This document shows positions 43,325 to 51,260 of a DNA stretch of 51,260 nucleotides, one piece after another. Origin of the DNA: Parachitinimonas caeni. Its GTDB lineage: Bacteria > Pseudomonadota > Gammaproteobacteria > Burkholderiales > Chitinimonadaceae. The notes under the pieces are model-generated. The model did no database searches. It saw nothing but the letters and a program-made list of their open reading frames with translations, and had not been told where the DNA came from. The position numbers and the translations under genes were made by a program. Position 1 is the stretch's first letter, and every line of letters starts with the position of its first letter. Location: the NCBI RefSeq assembly GCF_030129945.1, contig NZ_JARRAF010000035.1, positions 1 through 51,260 on the forward strand, read 5' to 3'.

Positions 43325-43890
43325 AGAGATACCCCTTTGGCCTTCAACCAGTTAGCCAAAGCGTGTGATGCCCTGGAACAATGTGTCTTGACACTTCCCT
43401 CCGAACACCCCATGGCTTCGGCTGTCTGAGACACATCCAACTCCTCCCAATAACGCAACAGGAAGGCTTCCCGTTGACGCGGTGGCAGTAATTCCAAACC
43501 CTGCTCTATTATTTTTAAGGTCTGCTCGCGATTGAGCGCCTTTGCCGGGTCTTCAAATGCCGTACTTTCCGATTCGACCGACAAACCGTCAAAAGGATCT
43601 GTCGGGGCATCCTCTTCTTCATTTACCGAGAACGAGGAAAGCAGAGAAGTCCACCAGCTACGAACCTTGGATCGGCGAAAGTGATCACGAATGGCATTTT
43701 GAAGTATTCGCTGGAAAAGCATCGGCAGTTCCTCCACTGGCCGGGATGCATAACGATCCGCCAGGCGCAGCATCGCGTCCTGGACGATGTCCAGCGCAGC
43801 ATCGTCGTCACGGACAGCATAAACAGCCTGCTTAAAGGCTCGCCGTTCAACTTCCTTGAGGAACGATGACAACTGCTCGTAATTAGCCAG
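43321..43890 (-). CDS. ECF-like sigma-70 family factor
   Basis: A 189-residue sigma factor with region 2 (DIVQDAMLRLADRY near residue 34, then MLFQRILQNAIRDHFRR) and region 4 (LPPRQREAFLLRYWEELDVSQTAEAMGCSEGSVKTH). The chosen start is a CTG at 43890: AGGAG (43901-43897) lies 6 bases upstream, and the extra residues ANYEQ align with related proteins as remembered. The first in-frame alternative is a TTG at 43872 without such a site. It leads a four-gene operon with DUF3619, DUF3106 and RDD, divergent from ilvI. Confidence 0.85.
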   Translation of the reverse strand: MANYEQLSSFLKEVERRAFKQAVYAVRDDDAALDIVQDAMLRLADRYASRPVEELPMLFQRILQNAIRDHFRRSKVRSWWTSLLSSFSVNEEEDAPTDPFDGLSVESESTAFEDPAKALNREQTLKIIEQGLELLPPRQREAFLLRYWEELDVSQTAEAMGCSEGSVKTHCSRASHALANWLKAKGVSL

Positions 43891-44407
43891 AGAGCTCTCC
43901 TAGATATGACTGTGACTCAAACCCATCCAAAGCGTCGCGGATACTAGCAAAAGGCTTATGGAAATAACAGTTTGGCCGCGCTATCAAGAAATGGTGCAGC
44001 GCGAAAATAACTTGACCCTGAGAACCGGCTTGAGTACCGTAGAAATCCTACAAGCCCCAATGCCGCGGCCGGTTGGATACAACACAACGTACTCCATACC
44101 GCATCGGCAGCATTTGTTCGATGCTCGTCCCTCGGCCACAAGCCAAGTGCGATGACAAGCCGGCAGTCTCACATATGAGACCAGACCAGGCTCTCTAGCT
44201 GCATTTCGTTGCAAGCCGTTCGCCCTAACGCGATGGCTGATCCGCCCCACACGACTTCAGGGCGCATTTGCATGACCGTCTAATCACGGCGTTTCATGCA
44301 ATAGCCTAAGCGACATCGGTCGTTGATAGCTGAAGATCGTCTCATGGGAAATCAGCCGTTAGTGCGCCCGTAATTTGCGTTTAAGTTGTTTCTCCAGGGG
44401 TCACCAT
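43891..44407. other. Long divergent intergenic region before ilvI
   Basis: These 517 bases separate the sigma operon from ilvI. A dyad GTCTCA (44166-44171)/TGAGAC (44176-44181) is the clearest structure. TTGACC (44012) with TACCGT (44035) at 17 bases is a weak promoter. I found no leader peptide rich in Ile, Val or Leu codons, and no attenuator terminator, so the classical ilv attenuation is not visible. A 65-codon frame (43958-44155) has no ribosome site. Confidence 0.4.
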
Positions 44408-46168
44408 ATGGAAATCTCAGGTGCAGAAATCGTTGTTCGATGCCTGGCCGAAGAAGGTGTCGAATTCATATTCGGCTACCCAGGCGGTGCGGTACTCGAA
44501 ATTTACGATGCCATATTCAAGCAAAACAAAGTCAAGCATGTGCTGGTTCGGCACGAACAAGGGGCTGTGCACGCAGCGGATGGTTACTCTCGCTCATCAC
44601 AAAAGATTGGCGTGGCGCTGGTAACCTCGGGACCAGGCGCTACCAATGCCATTACCGGCATTGCCACGGCCTATATGGACTCCATCCCGATGGTCATCTT
44701 GTCTGGTCAGGTTCCTACACCTGCCATTGGTCTGGACGCATTCCAGGAAGTCGATATGGTTGGTATCACCCGGCCATGCGTCAAACACAACATTCTGGTA
44801 AAAGATGTCAAAGACTTGGCATCTGCCATCAAAAAGGCTTTTTACATTGCCACAACAGGCCGCCCAGGCCCCGTGGTGGTGGACATCCCTAAAGATGTCA
44901 CCATCGCAAAAACCGAATTCCACTACCCTGCCTCTGTGCAGATGCGCTCTTACAACCCGCCGTCCAAAGGGCATCCGGGCCAGATCAAGAAAGCCGTCAA
45001 TCTGATGCTGGAAGCCAAGCGGCCGATGGTTTACGTTGGTGGGGGAGCCGTTCTGGCCAATGCCAGCGAACAGGTTACCGAGCTGGTACGCATGCTGGGT
45101 TTCCCCTGCACCAACACGCTAATGGGGCTGGGAGCATATCCCGGGACCGACCCGCTGTTTGTAGGCATGCTCGGCATGCACGGTACTTATGAAGCAAATC
45201 TGTCGATGCACTATTGCGATGTACTCATCGCAATCGGTGCCCGTTTTGATGATCGCGTAGTGTCCGTACCGCAGCAATTCCTGTCGTCGCCAAAGAAAAT
45301 CATCCATATCGATATTGACCCATCGTCGATCGCCAAACGCGTCAAAGTCGATATTCCGATTGTTGGAAATGTTCGCGAAGTGCTGGACGAAATGCTGTCC
45401 CTGTTGAAGCAAAGCAAGGAAAGGCCAGATGCGACGGCCTTGGCAAGCTGGTGGAAACAAATCGATGAGTGGCGTGCGCCCAACTCGCTCTATTACCAGC
45501 CTTCTGACGAGCTGATCAAGCCCCAGTACGTCATACAAAAACTCTACGAACTCACTGGCGGTGAAGCTTTCGTTACCTCTGATGTCGGCCAACACCAGAT
45601 GTGGGCAGCGCAATACTATAAATTCGCCAAACCTAGAAGGTGGATCAACTCAGGTGGACTCGGCACCATGGGTTTTGGCCTGCCGGCTGCGATGGGGGTT
45701 CAGCTTGCCAATCCAGATGCAGACGTCGTCTGCGTGACGGGTGAGGCCTCAATCCAGATGTGTATCCAAGAACTCTCTACCTGCAAGCAATATCACGTCC
45801 CGGTAAAGATCGTGAACCTCAATAACCGATATCTCGGGATGGTGCGGCAGTGGCAAGAGTTCTTCTACGGCAACCGCTATTCCGAATCCTATATGGATGC
45901 ACTGCCTGATTTCGTGAAGCTGGCTGAATCATATGGTCATGTCGGCATGCGGATTGAACAGCCTGCAGATGTCGAAGGTGCTCTACGGGAAGCGCTGAAA
46001 CTGAAAGAGCGGCTGGTATTTATGGACTTCATCACCGACCAGACTGAAAACGTATTCCCGATGGTTCAAAACGGCAAAGGTTTGAACCAGATGGATCTGC
46101 CGCCACACATGCGAAATCTGCAGCAAGGTACCGTCGCCAAAGAACGCGACTACGGTAATTTGAGTTAA
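44408..46168 (+). CDS. ilvI: Acetolactate synthase, large (catalytic) subunit
   Basis: A ThDP-, FAD- and Mg-dependent enzyme that starts valine, leucine and isoleucine synthesis. The 586-residue protein starts at the ATG at 44408 behind AGGGG. The catalytic glutamate is E50 (VRHEQGAVHAADGYSR). The FAD segment follows near 265, and the ThDP segment near 440-480. At the ThDP motif, G445-E446-A447-S448 replaces the canonical GDGS, followed by LNNRY; the acidic metal ligand is retained as Glu. The small subunit ilvH follows 12 bases later. Confidence 0.95.
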   Translation: MEISGAEIVVRCLAEEGVEFIFGYPGGAVLEIYDAIFKQNKVKHVLVRHEQGAVHAADGYSRSSQKIGVALVTSGPGATNAITGIATAYMDSIPMVILSGQVPTPAIGLDAFQEVDMVGITRPCVKHNILVKDVKDLASAIKKAFYIATTGRPGPVVVDIPKDVTIAKTEFHYPASVQMRSYNPPSKGHPGQIKKAVNLMLEAKRPMVYVGGGAVLANASEQVTELVRMLGFPCTNTLMGLGAYPGTDPLFVGMLGMHGTYEANLSMHYCDVLIAIGARFDDRVVSVPQQFLSSPKKIIHIDIDPSSIAKRVKVDIPIVGNVREVLDEMLSLLKQSKERPDATALASWWKQIDEWRAPNSLYYQPSDELIKPQYVIQKLYELTGGEAFVTSDVGQHQMWAAQYYKFAKPRRWINSGGLGTMGFGLPAAMGVQLANPDADVVCVTGEASIQMCIQELSTCKQYHVPVKIVNLNNRYLGMVRQWQEFFYGNRYSESYMDALPDFVKLAESYGHVGMRIEQPADVEGALREALKLKERLVFMDFITDQTENVFPMVQNGKGLNQMDLPPHMRNLQQGTVAKERDYGNLS

Positions 46169-46180
46169 GTCGGAGGCCGC

Positions 46181-47754
<1,574 letters not shown>

Positions 47755-47775
47755 GGCCAGTACCGCTCAGGACAC

Positions 47776-47829
47776 TAGACTCTGTTGACATCAGGTTTTC
47801 AGTCGAGAACAAAACGTTGACAGAGTCTA
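47776..47829. mobile_element. Minimal palindromic element, copy E
   Basis: TAGACTCTGT (47776-47785) is exactly mirrored by ACAGAGTCTA (47820-47829) around 34 bases. Read inward, both ends resemble the dispersed element (CTCTGTTGAC on one side, CTCTGTCAACGTTTTG on the other). It looks like two ends of the element with almost no core, placed between the ilvC stop and its terminator. Confidence 0.55.
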
Positions 47830-47853
47830 CGACTAATTTCAGTTTTTGCTGTC

Positions 47854-47883
47854 AGCCGGGTTGCAATAGCGACCCGGCTTTTT
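47854..47883 (+). terminator. Intrinsic terminator of the ilv operon
   Basis: AGCCGGGT (47854-47861) faces ACCCGGCT (47872-47879), followed by TTTTT (47879-47883). It is 100 bases after the ilvC stop, with element copy E in between. Confidence 0.85.
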
Positions 47884-47931
47884 GTGCATGCTAAAATCCA
47901 GCGCTTACTGTGCGCACTCGAAAGCAAACCC

Positions 47932-48573
47932 TTGAACGATTACCCTCACCCCATTATTGCCCGCGAAGGTTGGCCATTTCTGGCAATCAGCATTGCCGTA
48001 GCAGCTCTGGTTAGCTGGTTTTGTGGCTTCTGGTCGCTTCCTCTGTGGCTGATTGCACTATTTGTACTGCAATTTTTCCGCGACCCACCACGTACCGTTC
48101 CGCAAAATCCGAATGCAGTTCTATCACCTGCAGATGGTCGAATTGTGGTGATAGAGAAGACGCAAGACCCCTACACCAAGCGTGATGCACTGAAAATCAG
48201 CGTTTTCATGAATGTCTTCAATGTACATTCAAATCGGTCCCCAGTAGACGGAATCGTTCAGTCGGTTCAGTACTTTCCAGGAAGCTTCTTGAATGCCGCT
48301 TTGGACAAAGCTTCTATGGAAAACGAACGCAATGCCGTTCAGATCAAGATGGCGAATGGCACAGAAATCACCTTCGTGCAAATTGCAGGCTTGGTTGCGC
48401 GGCGTATTCTTTGTTACACCAAGACTGGCGACAGTCTAAAGCGTGGCCAGCGCTATGGCTTTATCCGCTTCGGCTCTCGCGTTGACGTCTACTTGCCTCC
48501 AGATGCGCAGCCCAAAGTCACTGTGGGTGACAAAGTGTCTGCAACAGAAACCATCCTCGCCGAACTGGCCTGA
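47932..48573 (+). CDS. psd: Phosphatidylserine decarboxylase proenzyme (short type)
   Basis: It decarboxylates phosphatidylserine to phosphatidylethanolamine at the inner membrane. The short family form has 213 residues from the TTG at 47932, chosen because [15 protein letters not shown] is the family start. TGCTAAAAT (47889-47897) looks like an extended -10 promoter, so a GTG at 47884 would be upstream of transcription. A membrane segment lies at about 18-55. [13 protein letters not shown]-like sequence ([13 protein letters not shown]) follows near 95. Self-cleavage is expected at G181-S182 in FGS, which creates the pyruvoyl group. pssA follows. Confidence 0.9.
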   Translation: MNDYPHPIIAREGWPFLAISIAVAALVSWFCGFWSLPLWLIALFVLQFFRDPPRTVPQNPNAVLSPADGRIVVIEKTQDPYTKRDALKISVFMNVFNVHSNRSPVDGIVQSVQYFPGSFLNAALDKASMENERNAVQIKMANGTEITFVQIAGLVARRILCYTKTGDSLKRGQRYGFIRFGSRVDVYLPPDAQPKVTVGDKVSATETILAELA

Positions 48574-48587
48574 TCCGGAAGACAGTG

Positions 48588-49331
48588 ATGCGCCCCACCA
48601 CTGGCGACAAAATGAATCTTCGGCGGCAAAGCATTTACCTGCTGCCGAATTTATTCACTCTAGCCGCTTTGTTTGCCGGCTTTTATGCCGTCGTGCAAGC
48701 GATGAATCAAAAATTTGAGTACTCAGCGGTTGCTATTTTCATCGCTATGGTGCTCGACGGTCTTGACGGTCGCGTCGCCCGCATGACCCATACCCAAAGT
48801 GCCTTTGGCGCCGAATTCGACTCACTATCGGATATGGTGTCATTTGGTGTTGCGCCAGCACTAGTTGCCTACGAATGGGCCTTACGTGACTTTGATCGCT
48901 TGGGTTGGATGGTTGCTTTTATCTATTGTGCCGGAGCCGCACTACGCTTGGCTCGCTTTAATACCAATCTAGGTTCCACCGATAAGCGCTGGTTCCAAGG
49001 GCTGCCAAGCCCATCTGCCGCAGCAGTGGTTGCCGGCTTGGTATGGACGTCACTGGAAGTGGGTTGGTCTGGCATGTGGGTGAAGTGGCTTGCGCTGGGC
49101 CTTACTCTGTTTGCAGGGCTGACCATGGTTAGCAACGTCCCCTTTTATAGCTTTAAGGAATTCAACGTTCGCAAGACCGTCCCCTTCGTCGTCCTGCTGC
49201 TGTTGCTTCTGGCAATTGTCGTTGTGGTTTACAAGCCTCCTTTAGTCCTCTTCGGCTTCTTCCTGGCATATTCCATTTCAGGCTACATGACGTACTGTTA
49301 TAGGAAACTGAAATTCCAGAAAAAATCTTGA
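48588..49331 (+). CDS. pssA: CDP-diacylglycerol--serine O-phosphatidyltransferase
   Basis: It makes phosphatidylserine, the substrate for Psd. From the ATG at 48588 (GGAAG upstream) it has 247 residues; ATG 48612 is an alternative. The CDP-alcohol motif DGx2ARx8Gx3Dx3D is complete near residues 60-83. There are about six to eight hydrophobic helices. It is the integral-membrane type II enzyme, not the E. coli type. The pair psd-pssA gives the full branch from CDP-diacylglycerol to phosphatidylethanolamine. Confidence 0.94.
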   Translation: MRPTTGDKMNLRRQSIYLLPNLFTLAALFAGFYAVVQAMNQKFEYSAVAIFIAMVLDGLDGRVARMTHTQSAFGAEFDSLSDMVSFGVAPALVAYEWALRDFDRLGWMVAFIYCAGAALRLARFNTNLGSTDKRWFQGLPSPSAAAVVAGLVWTSLEVGWSGMWVKWLALGLTLFAGLTMVSNVPFYSFKEFNVRKTVPFVVLLLLLLAIVVVVYKPPLVLFGFFLAYSISGYMTYCYRKLKFQKKS

Positions 49332-49357
49332 CAACACCAAAAAACTTACATTAGATT

Positions 49358-49391
49358 GGCTGCATGTATACCTTGACATGCAGCCTTTTTT
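49358..49391 (+). terminator. Intrinsic terminator after pssA
   Basis: GGCTGCATGT (49358-49367) faces ACATGCAGCC (49376-49385), followed by TTTTTT. It closes the psd-pssA unit. The remaining 160 bases before leuA show only its ribosome site, a possible TTGACC at 49475, and no riboswitch. Confidence 0.9.
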
Positions 49392-49551
49392 GTTTCTCCT
49401 TGCCAGACTACCTGCTGGCATGTCTGCTGCTGCGCCCAGCGCGCTAATACTCTTCCCCTTTCCCTCTAAATGTTTTGACCATCAGCTCTACCATTTTCGG
49501 TATGTGCTTTGATGTCGGCTACCTTGTAATGACACTTCTCAGGAGAATCCA

Positions 49552-51087
49552 ATGAGTAACCGTCTCTATATTTTTGACACAACATTGCGCGATGGAGAGC
49601 AAAGCCCAGGTGCCTCCATGACCAAAGAAGAAAAAGTACGTATTGCGCGCCAGCTAGAAAAAATGCGGGTTGATGTCATTGAAGCGGGCTTCCCTGCGTC
49701 CAGCCTTGGAGACTTCGAGTCAGTTAAGGCCGTCGCAGACGCAATTCAAGACTCAACGATTTGCGGACTGGCCCGGGCACTAGAGAAAGATATCGAGCAA
49801 ACCGGGTTAGCCCTTAAAGGTGCAAAATCAGGCCGGATTCACACCTTCATCTCCACATCTCCAATTCACATGCAGATGAAGTTACGGATGGAACCAGAAG
49901 CAGTCCTCGAACAGGCGGTAAGGGCTGTCACTTGGGCACGCCAGTGGACCGATGATGTGGAGTTTTCTGCAGAAGATGCGGGGCGCTCGGAACCTGACTT
50001 TCTTTGCAGGATCTTTGAAGCTGTTATTAAAGCAGGTGCCAGAACCATTAATGTGCCAGACACTGTTGGATATGCTGTTCCAGAGCAATTTGGCCAACTC
50101 ATCCATTTCCTCCTTGAACGCATCCCGAATTCTGATCAGGCAATTTTTTCAGTTCATTGCCACAACGATCTAGGAATGGCTGTAGCCAACTCGCTATCCG
50201 CGGTGCTACACGGCGCACGGCAGGTAGAGTGCACCATCAACGGCCTTGGAGAGCGAGCAGGGAACGCCGCCTTGGAGGAAATTGTGATGGCTGTAAAAAC
50301 CCGAAAGGATGTCTTTCAATGCGACACTCGGATCGATACATCCCAAATTGTTCCGGCATCCCGATTAGTTTCAGGCATCACTGGATTTGCCGTGCAGCCT
50401 AATAAAGCAATCGTCGGAGCCAATGCCTTTGCCCATGAGTCCGGCATACATCAGGACGGCGTACTTAAGCACCGGGAAACATATGAAATCATGCGCGCAG
50501 AAGATGTTGGCTGGTCCGCCAATAAGATGGTTTTAGGCAAGCACAGCGGTCGAAATGCTTTCCGCACTCGATTGACTGAACTTGGCATCGAATTGGCTTC
50601 CGAAGAAGCGCTCAATGCGGCATTTGCCAGATTCAAAGAACTCGCAGATAAAAAGCATGAGATTTTCGACGAGGACTTGCATGCTATTGTGAGTGATGAA
50701 ACGGTAGCGGTAGATCAGGAGCGCTATAAATTTATCTCATTAAAAGTATCAACAGAGACCGGGGAACTGCCCCATGCCTCCATCACTATCTCTGAAGAAG
50801 GTACCGAGCGACATGCCGAATCTACCGGATCCGGTCCCGTGGATGCTACTTTCAAGGCCATTGAGTCTCAAGTTAACAGCGGCGCCGATCTATTGCTCTA
50901 TTCGGTAAATGCCATCACCAGCGGCACCGATAGTCAAGGTGAAGTAACAGTACGTTTATCCAAGGCAGGGAAAATAGTAAATGGTCAGGGTGCTGACACC
51001 GATATCATCGTTGCATCCGCAAAGGCATACTTATCCGCTCTAGACAAACTCACAAGCACGATTACGCGCGCTCATCCACAAGTTTGA
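49552..51087 (+). CDS. leuA: 2-isopropylmalate synthase
   Basis: The first committed step to leucine: condensation of 2-ketoisovalerate with acetyl-CoA. The 511-residue protein starts at an ATG behind AGGAG. The catalytic barrel has [14 protein letters not shown] (8-21), the metal motif HCHNDLG, and [14 protein letters not shown] near residue 232. The C-terminal LeuA dimer domain (about 390-505) carries the leucine feedback site. It lies near ilvI-ilvH-ilvC, which supply its substrate, but with its own transcription unit. Confidence 0.96.
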   Translation: MSNRLYIFDTTLRDGEQSPGASMTKEEKVRIARQLEKMRVDVIEAGFPASSLGDFESVKAVADAIQDSTICGLARALEKDIEQTGLALKGAKSGRIHTFISTSPIHMQMKLRMEPEAVLEQAVRAVTWARQWTDDVEFSAEDAGRSEPDFLCRIFEAVIKAGARTINVPDTVGYAVPEQFGQLIHFLLERIPNSDQAIFSVHCHNDLGMAVANSLSAVLHGARQVECTINGLGERAGNAALEEIVMAVKTRKDVFQCDTRIDTSQIVPASRLVSGITGFAVQPNKAIVGANAFAHESGIHQDGVLKHRETYEIMRAEDVGWSANKMVLGKHSGRNAFRTRLTELGIELASEEALNAAFARFKELADKKHEIFDEDLHAIVSDETVAVDQERYKFISLKVSTETGELPHASITISEEGTERHAESTGSGPVDATFKAIESQVNSGADLLLYSVNAITSGTDSQGEVTVRLSKAGKIVNGQGADTDIIVASAKAYLSALDKLTSTITRAHPQV

Positions 51088-51184
51088 ACGTTAGTGGTGA
51101 GAAGGAGCCATCCCCACCAGCGCTGCCTCCCACTTACGGTTCGCTGAGCTACCAGTTCAAGTAAGCATTTAGGTTTATTGTATT

Positions 51185-51230
51185 AAGCAAAAGCCGGTAC
51201 AAGTTGATTGCTTGTACCGGCTTTTGCTTT
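51185..51230 (+). terminator. Intrinsic terminator after leuA
   Basis: AAGCAAAAGCCGGTACAAG (51185-51203) faces a perfect 19-bp mirror (51211-51229) with a 7-base loop, followed by T. It lies about 98 bases after the leuA stop. The stretch between holds no other recognisable feature. Confidence 0.88.
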
Positions 51231-51260
51231 GTAGCTAGAGTCAGGCCCCCCCAATCTGCC

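Noticed and set aside
43958-44155. 65-codon frame upstream of ilvI, considered as a leader peptide
   Set aside because: It has no ribosome site, no run of branched-chain amino acid codons and no terminator after it.
47884-47931. GTG at 47884 as the psd start
   Set aside because: It lies directly after the T-run of the ilv terminator and upstream of the probable -10 box, and the family N-terminus begins at the TTG at 47932.

Overview
The window reads as chromosomal DNA of a betaproteobacterium, most likely Neisseriales or a close neighbour. The case rests on gene content: a DUF2282/DUF692/DUF2063/DoxX operon, an ECF-type sigma factor with DUF3619, DUF3106 and RDD genes beside ilvI, a short type II psd next to pssA, the order phoH-ybeY-corC-lnt, and class I ilvC. 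The species cannot be named from sequence alone. There is no rRNA, no CRISPR array, no transposase gene and no phage gene.

Layout. 0.3-6.6 kb: plus-strand housekeeping genes (rph, dusA, a periplasmic retropepsin-like protease, rdgB, a small gene, hemW, an amino-acid-binding-type protein, ridA, a secreted orphan). 6.6-9.1 kb: a minus-strand bufferin-type operon, which encodes a peptide precursor, its MNIO modifying enzyme, the partner protein and a DoxX membrane protein. 9.3-16.8 kb: murB, a cyclic-nucleotide sensor, mpl, a diguanylate cyclase, and argB - 59-aa gene - yaaA - dtd - nucleotidyltransferase. 17.2-23.5 kb: a TetR-regulated RND efflux system with its own TolC. 23.5-24.9 kb: a lower-GC accessory stretch with a cysteine-rich secreted orphan and two SAM-II riboswitches in tandem ahead of an unknown 114-aa gene. 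25-33 kb: MATE exporter, cca, rmlA/rmlB/galE (nucleotide sugars), rppH, a SpeE-like protein, ttcA. 33-42 kb: pteridine-reductase-like SDR, midA-like methyltransferase, tRNA-Met, miaB, phoH, ybeY, corC, lnt. 42-51 kb: a sigma/DUF3619/DUF3106/RDD operon facing away from ilvI-ilvH-ilvC, then psd-pssA and leuA (branched-chain amino acids and phosphatidylethanolamine).

Most striking. (1) Two complete SAM-II aptamers lie between a consensus-like promoter and a gene of unknown function. The first is wired to an intrinsic terminator with a visible antiterminator; the second sits just before the ribosome binding site. (2) The bufferin-type operon has an intrinsic terminator between precursor and enzyme genes. 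(3) A dispersed, non-autonomous inverted-repeat element occurs about five times. It sits at gene ends and supplies stop codons or C-terminal residues to three proteins. (4) Fourteen perfect copies of a 7-bp repeat lie between argB and the efflux regulator; the unit is identical to a heptamer inside that dispersed element.

All coordinates were read by eye. Folding, homology and genome-wide copy number were not computed.
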